A DNA stretch of 64,000 nucleotides from Mycobacterium sp. 1245111.1 (GTDB lineage Bacteria; Actinomycetota; Actinomycetes; Mycobacteriales; Mycobacteriaceae), in contig NZ_LZLV01000146.1 in assembly GCF_001673405.1 (NCBI RefSeq), positions 62,001-126,000 of the forward strand, given 5' to 3'. The position numbers and the translations under genes were made by a program. Shown piece by piece: positions 28,593-36,896 of the stretch. Within the stretch, counting starts at the first letter, position 1; every line of letters begins with the position of its first letter. The notes under the pieces were generated by a model. The model worked only from the letters and a program-made list of their open reading frames with translations, searched no databases and was not told where the DNA came from.

Positions 28593-29948
28593 CTAACCGG
28601 AAACTGTATGGCCGGCCCGTCGACCCGCTTTCGCCGTGATGTCACGGGCGATCCCGGCGACTATCGCTTCGCGTAGCGGCTTCGTCGCGACCCAAAACGC
28701 TTCGCCGGCAAGACCGCGCGGCTGGAACACCAGCCGCTGCCGGTAGCGCGACCGACCGCCCCCGTCGTCGCCCTCAACCGACAGCTCGAGCCACAGTCGG
28801 CCCGGCAGCGGGACATCCGCAAGCAGCCGCAGCCATCGGGGCCGATCGACATGCTCGACGCGCCACCGATCTCGCGCGCCTATCGACTCGAACACCTGCC
28901 ACAGCGTCTCGGGGGTGGCGGCCACGCGACGCTCCGAGGTGTGCTCATGCAGCGGGCCGCCGGCCCAGTCCGGGTCGGTGGGAAGCGGACGAGACGGCGC
29001 GTCGTCGCGTCCCGGGCGTGACCAGCGCGTGCTCAGCGCGCTGTCGCCGGTCCGCTCCAGAGCCAATTCGACGGCGTCCTCGTAATGCGTCAAGCCATTC
29101 TCCGGGTCCGGTATGTAGTCGGCGATGTCGTGTTCGGTGCACACCACGTCGTTCTCCAACGACTCCATTAACGATGAGGCCAGCGATCGTGGCAGCGGGG
29201 TGATCAGATTTACCCAGTGCGACGAGAGCCACGGCGTCAGCACCGGCACCGGGATCGCAATACGCCGTCGCAGGCCGGCGATTGCGGCGTATTTCCGGAT
29301 CATTTCGGTGTACGTGAAGGTGTCCGGACCGCCGATGTCGAAGGCGCGACTGACGTCGGGCGGAAGTTCAGCCGCCTTGGTCAGGTAGTACAGAACGTCG
29401 CGGACTGCGATCGGCTGCACCTGAGTGCGCAGCCATTTCGGCGTCACCATGACCGGCAGACGCTCGGTGAGATACCGCAGCATCTCGAAGCTGGCCGACC
29501 CCGCTCCGATAATGGCCGCCGCGCGAAGCTCTGCGGTCGGGACTCCGGAATCATGAAGCAGGCGGCCAACTTCGGCGCGCGATGCCAGATGGTCGGACAA
29601 CTCCTGGTGCTCGGCGATGATGCCACCGACATAGACGATGCGCGTCAGACCCGCGTGGGCAGCGGCGTCCGCCACGATCGAGGCCCCGCGCGCGTCGACG
29701 TCGACGAAGTTCGCGCTCAGCATCGAGTGCACCAGATAGTAGAGAACCTGCTGTCCATCGAGGGCGTGCCGCACTTTTTCGGCATCCGTGACGTCGCCCT
29801 CGACGACCTCGACATCCTTACGCCAGGGCACGTCGTCAAGCTTCGCGGGCGTGCGGGCCATCACTCTCACGTCGTGACCGGCGACCAGCAGTTCCGAAAC
29901 CAGGCGTACTCCGAGATAACCGGTGGCTCCTAACACTACGCACCGCAT
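28593..29948 (-). CDS. Atypical SDR with C-terminal DUF2867/START-like domain
   Basis: The 451-residue protein has an N-terminal NAD(P)-binding fold (MRCVVLGATGYLGVRLVSELL, then VEVVEGDVTDAEKV), an atypical SDR without a clear YxxxK. The C-terminal DUF2867 region (about 330-440) runs HEHTSERRVAATPETLWQVFESIGARDRW to RQRLVFQPRGLAGEAFWVATKPLR. It is the first gene of a reverse-strand pair with the catalase-like gene. A crt-type operator half-site pair lies 85 bp upstream, which points to joint control with carotenoid genes. Substrate unknown. Confidence 0.82.
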   Translation of the reverse strand: MRCVVLGATGYLGVRLVSELLVAGHDVRVMARTPAKLDDVPWRKDVEVVEGDVTDAEKVRHALDGQQVLYYLVHSMLSANFVDVDARGASIVADAAAHAGLTRIVYVGGIIAEHQELSDHLASRAEVGRLLHDSGVPTAELRAAAIIGAGSASFEMLRYLTERLPVMVTPKWLRTQVQPIAVRDVLYYLTKAAELPPDVSRAFDIGGPDTFTYTEMIRKYAAIAGLRRRIAIPVPVLTPWLSSHWVNLITPLPRSLASSLMESLENDVVCTEHDIADYIPDPENGLTHYEDAVELALERTGDSALSTRWSRPGRDDAPSRPLPTDPDWAGGPLHEHTSERRVAATPETLWQVFESIGARDRWRVEHVDRPRWLRLLADVPLPGRLWLELSVEGDDGGGRSRYRQRLVFQPRGLAGEAFWVATKPLREAIVAGIARDITAKAGRRAGHTVSG

Positions 29949-30353
29949 CGCTCACTCCCTGCTTGCTCAGACGTTTGGTCGCGACGATCTCGGCCGCATG
30001 TTGCGTATACCCCAATTCGGACTCACATTTTCTTCATAATATTAATAGTTAATTAAGTTGTTGCATCTGCATTCCGCGGGCGGAGTCATCGGTGCATCGA
30101 CGCGCGTACGGCGATGCTGGCCGCAAAGCGTGGTCACCGGCGATGTATCGGCGTCCACTGGAAAGCAAAATCAAAGGCGACACATCTCGACGCAGATTCC
30201 GGATCTCCGACACGGCGACAGAAACCACCACGACACCGGACGCGTCAACCCACCGCGAGTCGCTACGACATTGGGTAGGGTGCTGGCGTATCGTCGCTGG
30301 TCCGGCCGGTGTCGGATACGCTGGACCAACAATCGTTATAAGGATGTGGTCAG
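29949..30353. other. 405-bp divergent spacer between the SDR gene and marR
   Basis: The left part is AT-rich and holds operator 3 (30033-30061). The right part is GC-rich, without a convincing gene. TATAAG at 30337-30342, 12 bp before the marR GTG, resembles a -10 box and would give a nearly leaderless marR mRNA. No repeat or RNA gene was recognised. Confidence 0.5.
30033..30061. promoter_or_regulatory. Crt-type operator 3 (half-degenerate)
   Basis: TTCAT-AATA-TTAA-TAG-TTAA-TTAA-GTTGT keeps the left arm (4 of 5), both core TTAA blocks and their 3-bp spacing seen in the two intact sites at 20286 and 31954. The right arm is poorly kept. It is 85 bp upstream of the SDR/catalase-like operon and about 290 bp from the marR start, so the reverse-strand operon is the likelier target. 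Confidence 0.55.
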
Positions 30354-30893
30354 GTGACAAGGCGGGCCACGAACAACTCACCAGACAGGCCACAGCTGGA
30401 AAAGCTGATGTCGGCGGACATGCGGGCGGTGACGGCCCAATCGGACCGGGTTGGCCGCTACTTTGCGCGCCAGCACGACGTGAGCGGTAACGACTTCCAC
30501 GCATTGCTGCATGTCATGGTCGCCGAAACGGCGGGAGCACCACTGACGATGGCTCAGCTCCGGCAGCGAATGGACGTCTCGCCGGCGGCAATCACGTACC
30601 TGGTGGACCGGATGATCGACGCGGGCCACATCAGGCGCGAATCGGATCCCGCGGACCGACGCAAAGCGCTGTTGCGCTATGAATCCAGCGGCATGGATGT
30701 GGCGCACGGATTCTTCGCCCCGCTCGGCGCGCACCTGCGCGCCGAGCTTGCCGAGCTACCCGACGCCGACCTCATGGCCGCGCACCGCGTTTTCACCGCG
30801 ATGATCGCGGCGATGTCCAGGTTCGAAGACGACCTCGCGGTGCAGCAGAAGACGGCGTCTAACGCTCGCGACACCCCCGCTAGACCGGCGTGA
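30354..30893 (+). CDS. MarR-family transcriptional regulator, probable carotenoid regulator
   Basis: The 179-residue protein has a MarR winged helix-turn-helix: LTMAQLRQRMDVSPAAITYLVDRMIDAGHIRRESDPADRRKALLRY, with the wing DPADRR, flanked by long dimerisation helices. MarR proteins bind dyads of about this size and release them when bound to a small ligand. In Corynebacterium glutamicum a MarR protein, CrtR, represses the crt operon and responds to GGPP-type precursors, so this is a candidate counterpart. It is convergent with idi (14-bp overlap). The GTG start at 30354 is preferred; an internal ATG lies at about residue 19. Confidence 0.85.
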   Translation: MTRRATNNSPDRPQLEKLMSADMRAVTAQSDRVGRYFARQHDVSGNDFHALLHVMVAETAGAPLTMAQLRQRMDVSPAAITYLVDRMIDAGHIRRESDPADRRKALLRYESSGMDVAHGFFAPLGAHLRAELAELPDADLMAAHRVFTAMIAAMSRFEDDLAVQQKTASNARDTPARPA

Positions 30894-31923
30894 CGCCGAC
30901 ATGACGCAGAGCCAACAGATCCGCGGCACCGGCGCCGTGTAAGCAGATCCGCAGCTCCTCGATGAACAGTTGCAGCCAATCCACCACGGCCGCAGTCGAT
31001 TCGATGGCCGCTGCCAGCAGCGGACGCGCGACGGCCACCACGTCCGCACCCAAGGCGAGTGCTTTCGCGGCGTCCATTCCGGTACGAATGCCACCGGAGG
31101 CGACCAGCGGGACGGTGGGCAGCGCCTCGCGTACCTCAAGAATCGCCCGCGCCGTGGGTATGCCCCAGTCGGCCAGATCGGGGAACCTCACCTCGCCATA
31201 CCGGACGAGCTGCTCCACCCGTGACCATGACGTTCCGCCGGCGCCGGCAACGTCGATCCCGGCCACCGGCAATTCCGCAGACCCCGCCGTCAACTCGGTG
31301 ATCGCCGAGGTGCCGATGCCATGACCGACCTCCTTGAGCAGGACCGGATATTCCAACGCACCGGCAACCTGACGCAGTCGGTCGAGCGATCCAGAGAAGT
31401 CGCCGTCACCGTCACGCTGGACGGCCTCCTGCAATGGATTGGTATGCACCGCAAGCGCATCCGCGCCGACGCGGTCGAGCGCGTTCGAAATATCCTCGAT
31501 CGCAGCCACAGTCAATTGCGCGAGTCCGATATTGCCGAAGAGCAACACATCCGGTGCCACATCGCGAACGGTAAAGCTGGATGCGGCCTGCGCACCCAAC
31601 GCGCTATCCAGCATGATTCGTTGCGAGCCGAGCATCATGCCGATACCCAATTGCTGTGCGGCCGCGGCGAGATTCTTGTTGATCGTCCCCGACAGTTCGG
31701 CACCGCCTGTCATTGCGCCGATCAGTATCGGGGCCTGCAGCGGTGCGCCCAAGAAGTGGGTGGACAGGTCGATGTGGTCGAGACTGGTCTGCGTCAGCGC
31801 GTTGTACGGAAGCCGATATCGCTCCAGCCCGGTCGTCAGACCGGTATACGTGACCCGCTCGTCAAGGCATACGTCTATGTGGCGTCGTTTGCGGAACGTC
31901 ATCCCGTCGGAATCGCTTGGCAC
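30880..31923 (-). CDS. fni: Isopentenyl-diphosphate delta-isomerase, type II (FMN-dependent)
   Basis: This enzyme interconverts IPP and DMAPP, feeding CrtE. The 347-residue protein shows type II features: FRKRRHIDVCL near the start, PILIGAMTGGAELSGTINKNLA, MLGSQRIML, the HTNPLQE motif, LLKEVGHGIG and the FMN-phosphate site VASGGIRTGMDAAKALALGAD. The start is GTG/ATG at 31923 (MPSDSDG); ATG 31902 (MTFRKRRH) is also possible. It is divergent from tspO, with a perfect crt operator between them. Confidence 0.94.
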   Translation of the reverse strand: MPSDSDGMTFRKRRHIDVCLDERVTYTGLTTGLERYRLPYNALTQTSLDHIDLSTHFLGAPLQAPILIGAMTGGAELSGTINKNLAAAAQQLGIGMMLGSQRIMLDSALGAQAASSFTVRDVAPDVLLFGNIGLAQLTVAAIEDISNALDRVGADALAVHTNPLQEAVQRDGDGDFSGSLDRLRQVAGALEYPVLLKEVGHGIGTSAITELTAGSAELPVAGIDVAGAGGTSWSRVEQLVRYGEVRFPDLADWGIPTARAILEVREALPTVPLVASGGIRTGMDAAKALALGADVVAVARPLLAAAIESTAAVVDWLQLFIEELRICLHGAGAADLLALRHVGVTPV

Positions 31924-31953
31924 CGCGTCAGTTTATCGACACGGGCGTATTGC

Positions 31954-31982
31954 TTCAGTTGATTAATACTTAAGATACTGAA
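31954..31982. promoter_or_regulatory. Crt-type operator 2 (29-bp dyad between idi and tspO)
   Basis: TTCAG-TTGA-TTAA-TAC-TTAA-GATA-CTGAA is symmetric over arms and core. Against operator 1 it agrees in all 18 fixed positions of the 5-4-4-3-4-4-5 pattern while the spacers differ, which is what selection on a binding site would leave. It is 31 bp upstream of idi and 29 bp upstream of tspO, so one bound dimer could close both promoters. Confidence 0.82.
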
Positions 31983-32010
31983 ATACTTGTGGAAGTCGGA
32001 AGGATTCCAG

Positions 32011-32490
32011 ATGAACAAGCAGACGCTGACCGCAACGACTCTCGCAGTCGGCGCAACCGCAGGTATCGGCAGCGTGGCCAGCCAGCCGCGGATCACCCGG
32101 TGGTACTCGCGGCTGAAGAAACCAAGCTACGTGCCGCCGAACGGGGTGTTTCCGGTCGCGTGGACCACGCTCTACGGCGATATCGCAGTAACTTCCGCAA
32201 TCGCCATCGACCGTCTACGGGCTGCCGGCCGTCACGACGAGGCCCGCAACTACACCGTGGCGCTGACCGCCAATCTGATCCTCAATGCCGGCTGGAGTTG
32301 GCTGTTCTTCAAATACCGAAAGCTTGGCGCCGCAGCGGTCGGCGCGGCCGTATTGGCCACCAGCAGCGCCGATTTGGCCAGGCGGACGGCTGCTGCCGAC
32401 CCGCGAGCAGGTGCCGCGTTGTTGCCGTATCCGCTGTGGTGCTCCTTCGCCACGTTGATGTCGGGGCACATTTGGGTACTTAATCGCTGA
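32011..32490 (+). CDS. tspO: TspO/MBR family tryptophan-rich sensory protein
   Basis: The 159-residue five-helix membrane protein has KKPSYVPPNGVFPVAWTTLYG and the later NAGWSWLFF, the hallmark tryptophan-rich segments of TspO. TspO proteins bind and degrade porphyrins and influence oxidative and light responses; in Rhodobacter TspO affects pigment gene expression. The start at 32011 follows GGAAGGA. The stop overlaps the photolyase ATG by one base, so it forms an operon with it under crt operator 2. Confidence 0.92.
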   Translation: MNKQTLTATTLAVGATAGIGSVASQPRITRWYSRLKKPSYVPPNGVFPVAWTTLYGDIAVTSAIAIDRLRAAGRHDEARNYTVALTANLILNAGWSWLFFKYRKLGAAAVGAAVLATSSADLARRTAAADPRAGAALLPYPLWCSFATLMSGHIWVLNR

Positions 32491-33830
32491 TGCCTGCGCT
32501 GTTGTGGTTTCGTCGCGACCTGAGATTGCGTGATCTCCCACCACTGTTGCGCGCGGCCGCCGACAGCGACGAGGTGCTGGCGTGCTTCGTGCTCGACCCG
32601 AAGCTGGAAGCGTCGTCGGGCGGTCGGCGGATGCAGTTCTTATGCGATTCGCTGCGGCAGCTGCGCGACGACCTGGGTGGCCGGTTGTTGGTAACACGCG
32701 GCCGGGCAGAAGAGCGAATCCCTGCCCTGGTCAAGGAAATCGACGCGCCCTCGGTCCACGTCTCGGAGGACTTCTCACCGTACGGTCGACGACGCGACGA
32801 GCGCGTGCGCAAGATGCTGAATGACGTGCCACTGGTTACCACCGGGTCGCCGTACCTGGTGTCGCCCGGCCGGGTCACCAAGGACGACGGCGAGCCCTAC
32901 AAAGTGTTCACGCCGTTTTTCGGCCGGTGGCGCGACATGGGCTGGCGGTCGCCGGCCCGCTCGAGCGCCAAGTCCGCGACGTGGGTCGATCCCACACAAC
33001 TGGGCCGCAGCGCCAAACCGGTGGAGATCCCCGACCCCGGAGTCGAACTCGACCATCGGGCGGGCGAGGCCGCGGCGCGACGGCAGTGGAAAAAGTTCGT
33101 CGACTCGGGACTCGCGGACTACGGCGACGCCCGAAACCGACCGGACCTCGACGGCACGAGCCGGATGTCGGCGCATCTGAAATTCGGCACGATCCACCCG
33201 CGGACGATGGCCGTCGACTTGGACCACAGTTGCGGGGGTGCACGAGTGTACCTGCGAGAGCTGGCTTTTCGCGACTTCTACGCCGCTGTCCTGTATCACT
33301 GGCCCGAGAGCGTCTGGTGGAACTGGAACCACGCATTCGACACCATCGAAATCGACGACGGCACGGAAGCCGAGAAACGGTTCGAAGCCTGGAAAGCCGG
33401 CAGAACCGGGTTTCCGATCGTCGACGCCGGCATGCGCCAGTTGAGCGAGACCGGCTTCATGCCCAACCGGGTGCGGATGATCGTCTCCTCGTTCTTGGTG
33501 AAGGACCTGCACCTGCCATGGCAGTGGGGTGCTCGTTGGTTTCTCGACCAACTCGTCGACGGCGACATGGCCAGTAACCAGCACGGGTGGCAGTGGTCGG
33601 CGGGATGTGGCACCGATGCGGCCCCTTACTTCCGGGTGTTCAACCCTACTAGGCAGGCCGAAAAGTTCGATCCCTCAGGCGATTACGTCCGTCGCTGGGT
33701 CTCCGAACTCGGCGATGCCAACGACGTCACGTTGACCAAGGGCGATCGGCCGAGCGGCTATCCCGAACCCGTGGTCGATCACACCGCGGAACGCAGCGAA
33801 GCGCTGCGGCGCTACCAAGCGATGAACTAG
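32490..33830 (+). CDS. phr: Class I deoxyribodipyrimidine photolyase
   Basis: The 446-residue flavoprotein repairs cyclobutane pyrimidine dimers using light. It has the N-terminal antenna domain (MPALLWFRRDLRLRD) and the C-terminal FAD/DNA-binding core with YLRELAFRDFYAAVLYHWP, GFPIVDAGMRQLSETGFMPNRVRMIVSSFLVKDL and WQWSAGCGTDAAPYFRVFNP. It is coupled to tspO (TGATG). It would act together with the (6-4)-type enzyme at 7153, covering both main UV lesions. Confidence 0.95.
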   Translation: MPALLWFRRDLRLRDLPPLLRAAADSDEVLACFVLDPKLEASSGGRRMQFLCDSLRQLRDDLGGRLLVTRGRAEERIPALVKEIDAPSVHVSEDFSPYGRRRDERVRKMLNDVPLVTTGSPYLVSPGRVTKDDGEPYKVFTPFFGRWRDMGWRSPARSSAKSATWVDPTQLGRSAKPVEIPDPGVELDHRAGEAAARRQWKKFVDSGLADYGDARNRPDLDGTSRMSAHLKFGTIHPRTMAVDLDHSCGGARVYLRELAFRDFYAAVLYHWPESVWWNWNHAFDTIEIDDGTEAEKRFEAWKAGRTGFPIVDAGMRQLSETGFMPNRVRMIVSSFLVKDLHLPWQWGARWFLDQLVDGDMASNQHGWQWSAGCGTDAAPYFRVFNPTRQAEKFDPSGDYVRRWVSELGDANDVTLTKGDRPSGYPEPVVDHTAERSEALRRYQAMN

Positions 33831-34564
33831 CGAGCGGCCTTCTTGCGCTCGATATCGGCCAGCGCCGCAGCCAATTCCGCGCGCTGAGCCGCCGAGGTCT
33901 CCCACGCCAACTGGCGATTTTTGACCACCTTGGCCGGCGCCCCGACCGCGATCGAATAGTCCGGCACCTCGCCGCGGACCACGGCGTGTGATCCCAGCAC
34001 ACAGCCCCGCCCGATCGCAGTGCCGCGCAGCACCGTGACCTTCACCCCGACCCAGGTGTCGGGCCCGATCCGCACCGGGGACTTGACGATGCCCTGGTCC
34101 TTGATCGGCAGCGTGATGTCATCCATCCGGTGGTCGAAGTCGCAGACGTAGCACCAGTCGGCCATCAACACCGAGTCGCCGAGCTCGATGTCGAGGTAAC
34201 AGTTGATCACGTTGTCGCGGCCGAGGACGACCTTGTCGCCGAATCGCAGCGAGCCCTCGTGGGCGCGAATGGTGTTCTTGTCGCCGATGTGGACCCAGCG
34301 CCCGATTTCCAGCTGCGCGAGCTCGGGAGTCGCGTGGATCTCGACGCCCTTGCCGATGAACACCATGCCGCGGGTAATTATGTGGGGGTTGGCCAGCTTG
34401 AATTTCAGTAGCCGGTAATAACGCACCAGGTACCACGGAGTGTAGGCGCGATTACGCAGCACCCACCTCAGCGAGGCCAATGTCAGGAACTTGGCTTGCC
34501 GTGGGTCGCGAAGATTCGAGCCCCGCCAGCGGCGGTGAATCGGGGCTCCCCACATGCTCGTCAT
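33827..34564 (-). CDS. Hexapeptide-repeat acyltransferase (Rv3034c-like)
   Basis: The 245-residue protein carries a left-handed beta-helix of hexapeptide repeats (about 85-215: MVFIGKGVEIHATPELAQLEIG, VHIGDKNTIRAHEG, VVLGRDNVINCYLDIELGD). It ends in the maltose-O-acetyltransferase-like GCVLGSHAVVRGEVPDYSIAVGAPAKVVKN. The homologue in M. tuberculosis lies in the MGLP locus, and this protein is a candidate for acylating that polysaccharide. The ATG at 34564 (MTSMWGAP) is chosen; longer readings run into the Rv3035 promoter. The stop overlaps the photolyase by 4 bp, convergently. Confidence 0.85.
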   Translation of the reverse strand: MTSMWGAPIHRRWRGSNLRDPRQAKFLTLASLRWVLRNRAYTPWYLVRYYRLLKFKLANPHIITRGMVFIGKGVEIHATPELAQLEIGRWVHIGDKNTIRAHEGSLRFGDKVVLGRDNVINCYLDIELGDSVLMADWCYVCDFDHRMDDITLPIKDQGIVKSPVRIGPDTWVGVKVTVLRGTAIGRGCVLGSHAVVRGEVPDYSIAVGAPAKVVKNRQLAWETSAAQRAELAAALADIERKKAAR

Positions 34565-34706
34565 GTCCCGAAAGCCTAGTCCGGCGACGGTGCGCGCCAG
34601 GCAATAGGCCCCACCTGAGCTGGCACAGGTTACCCTCGGCTGTACTCGATATCTGCTGATGGCCACCGTGCCTTCGCGTTCCGGGAAGGATTGAGGAACC
34701 CACACC

Positions 34707-36029
34707 GTGTCGTGGCCGATTCCCCGCCGTGCCCTGCGGCATTGGTCATCGATGGTGTCGGCGATCCTTCTGAGCGCAGTCGCAGCGGGCTGCGGTAATA
34801 CCGACAGCTGGGTCGACACCGTGCCCGCCGAGGGCTGGCCCGCGCAGTACGGCGACGCCGCCAACAGCAGCTACACCGCGACACCGGGCGCCCAGCGTCT
34901 GAGCCTGCGCTGGACCCGTTCGGTCAAGGGATCGCTGGCGTCATCGGTGGCGCTCAGTTCGCGCAACTGGTTGGCCGCCAATGCGCAGACGCCTGGCGGC
35001 TGTTCGCTGATGGAATGGGAGAACGACGAGAACGGCCGGCAACGCTGGTGCACACGGCTCTACCAGGGCGGCGGCATGTCCAGCCCGCTGTTTGACGGTT
35101 TCGACAACCTCTACGTCGGCCAGCCCGGGGCAATCCTGTCCTTCCCCGTCACACAGTGGATTCGCTGGCGTCGCCCCGTGATGGGAATGCCTTCTACGCC
35201 AAGGATTCTCGGACACGGCCATGTGTTGGTGGTCACGCACCTGGGACAGGTCCAAGTGTTCGACGGCCATCGCGGCACGGTGGTCGGCAATGCGGTGGAC
35301 CTGGTGGACAACGTCGACCCGCGAGACTTCACCCGGGGGCTCGCGGATTGCGAACCCGCGAAAGAGGGCTGCCCGGTCGCGGCTGCGCCGGCATTTGCGA
35401 AGGACCGCGGACTGATTGTGGTGAGCCTGTGGGAACCGGGCGCACCCGCCCCGGGCTTAGTCGGGCTGAAGTACCACCCCGGCCAGAATCCGCTGCTGAC
35501 CCGGGAATGGACCAGCAACGCGGTGGCCGACGGGGTCCAGGCCAGTCCAGTGATGTCCGGCGACGGCTCCACGGTTTACGTCAACGGACGTGACCAGCGA
35601 CTGTGGGCACTGCATGCGGCCGACGGCAAGGCGAAATGGTCGGTTCCGCTGAAATTCCTCGCGCAGACTCCGCCATCGGTGACACCGGACGGATTGATCG
35701 TGTCGGGCGGCGGCCCGGACACCCGACTGGTCGCGTTCAAAGACTCCGGCGACCACGCGCAGGAGGTGTGGCGACGTAACGACGTCAGCCCGTTGTCGAC
35801 GTCAAGCCTGGCCGGGAGCGGCGTCGGCTACGCCGTGGTGACCGGTGGGCCAGGTGAAGGAGCACGGGGCATGACGTTGCTGATCTTCGATCCCGGCAAC
35901 GGCAGAACGCTCAACAGCTACCCGCTGCCGGAGGCGACCGGCTACCCGGTCGGCGTCTCGATCGGCCGTGATCGCCGCGTGGTCACCGCCACCAGTGACG
36001 GCCAGGTATACAGCTTTGCCCCAAGCTAG
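34707..36029 (+). CDS. Beta-propeller lipoprotein (Rv3035-like)
   Basis: The 440-residue protein begins at GTG 34707 with a signal peptide and lipobox-like SAVAAGC (Cys near residue 29). The mature part holds PQQ-like beta-propeller blades, for example GDGSTVYVNGRDQRLWALHAADGKAKWSVPL and SDGQVYSF at the C-terminus. It is probably displayed on the cell-envelope side as a scaffold. The homologue has the same neighbours in M. tuberculosis; no enzyme activity is evident. It is convergent with the next gene, overlapping by 4 bp. Confidence 0.85.
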   Translation: MSWPIPRRALRHWSSMVSAILLSAVAAGCGNTDSWVDTVPAEGWPAQYGDAANSSYTATPGAQRLSLRWTRSVKGSLASSVALSSRNWLAANAQTPGGCSLMEWENDENGRQRWCTRLYQGGGMSSPLFDGFDNLYVGQPGAILSFPVTQWIRWRRPVMGMPSTPRILGHGHVLVVTHLGQVQVFDGHRGTVVGNAVDLVDNVDPRDFTRGLADCEPAKEGCPVAAAPAFAKDRGLIVVSLWEPGAPAPGLVGLKYHPGQNPLLTREWTSNAVADGVQASPVMSGDGSTVYVNGRDQRLWALHAADGKAKWSVPLKFLAQTPPSVTPDGLIVSGGGPDTRLVAFKDSGDHAQEVWRRNDVSPLSTSSLAGSGVGYAVVTGGPGEGARGMTLLIFDPGNGRTLNSYPLPEATGYPVGVSIGRDRRVVTATSDGQVYSFAPS

Positions 36030-36733
36030 CTCTTGATCGCCAGCGGCGGGATGGCGTTGCGAGGAACATGAACCTGGCTGGCGCCGGCCAATGATGGCAG
36101 GAGTTCGCCGGGTGCGAAGTAGAAAATCAGCTCGTCGTCGGTGATGGCGAAGTTCTGATAGTGCGACGCGTCTAATCCCGAGCCGGGCGAGATCGCGGCA
36201 CCGAGCCCCGTTTGCTTTCCGATCTCCCGTTGAACAATCGGAAAGATCGAATCGAGCGGCTTAGTATTCGGCGCGAAAAGGGTGTCGAACGTGATCGCCT
36301 TCTGCGCCGCCACGTCGTAATTGAAGCCCTTATAGAAAGTGGACGGCCGCGGTCCGCCGAGGTCTTCGAAAACCTTGAGCACGACGCTCCGAGTTCCGCC
36401 GGGTGCCTGGCCGGAATGGTACTGCTCGGAGATGACATCCATTTGGTAAGGGACATCACGCGGGCCGGAGCTTTGCGATGACGTTTGCGCGACATTGACA
36501 AAGCCGTCGCGGTTCTGGCCAAGGAAATCGGTGAGCGCCTGGTCTGGATAGTCCCCTGGGAATGTCATGTTCACCGTGTAAGTCGAAGTAACCGAATGCA
36601 CGGTGCACGTTTGATCATCCTGGAGCACGCCGCCCAAGTTGAGGCAGGCCGAATCCGCGGCCGCGACCGCACCGCCGGACCAGCCCAGCAGGGCTCCGGC
36701 CGCTATCAACGCGGCCGACATCATCTTGTGCAT
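36026..36733 (-). CDS. Secreted DUF3298/RsiV-domain protein (TB22.2-like)
   Basis: The 235-residue protein has a Sec signal peptide (MHKMMSAALIAAGALLGWSGGAVAAA, cleavage near residue 26). A DUF3298-type domain follows, with YTVNMTFPGDYPDQALTDFL, GFNYDVAAQKAITFDTLFAP and the C-terminal FAITDDELIFYFAPGELLPSLAGASQVHVPRNAI. This is the layout of M. tuberculosis Rv3036c (TB22.2), a cell-wall protein reported as an esterase. No GxSxG nucleophile motif is obvious, so the catalytic claim is left open. Confidence 0.85.
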   Translation of the reverse strand: MHKMMSAALIAAGALLGWSGGAVAAADSACLNLGGVLQDDQTCTVHSVTSTYTVNMTFPGDYPDQALTDFLGQNRDGFVNVAQTSSQSSGPRDVPYQMDVISEQYHSGQAPGGTRSVVLKVFEDLGGPRPSTFYKGFNYDVAAQKAITFDTLFAPNTKPLDSIFPIVQREIGKQTGLGAAISPGSGLDASHYQNFAITDDELIFYFAPGELLPSLAGASQVHVPRNAIPPLAIKS

Positions 36734-36896
36734 CGGTCGACTTGTCCTCGCAGACTCAGAACGGCTGAAATGCCGTCCAGCCAGCGTACCTGGCCCCCGC
36801 CGCCACAGAATTCAAGCATCTCGCTGGTGAACGCCCGCGCAGGTCAGCGGCCCACCGTCCTCCCCCGCGGCGGCCGCTGACCCGGCAGGCGGGCCG

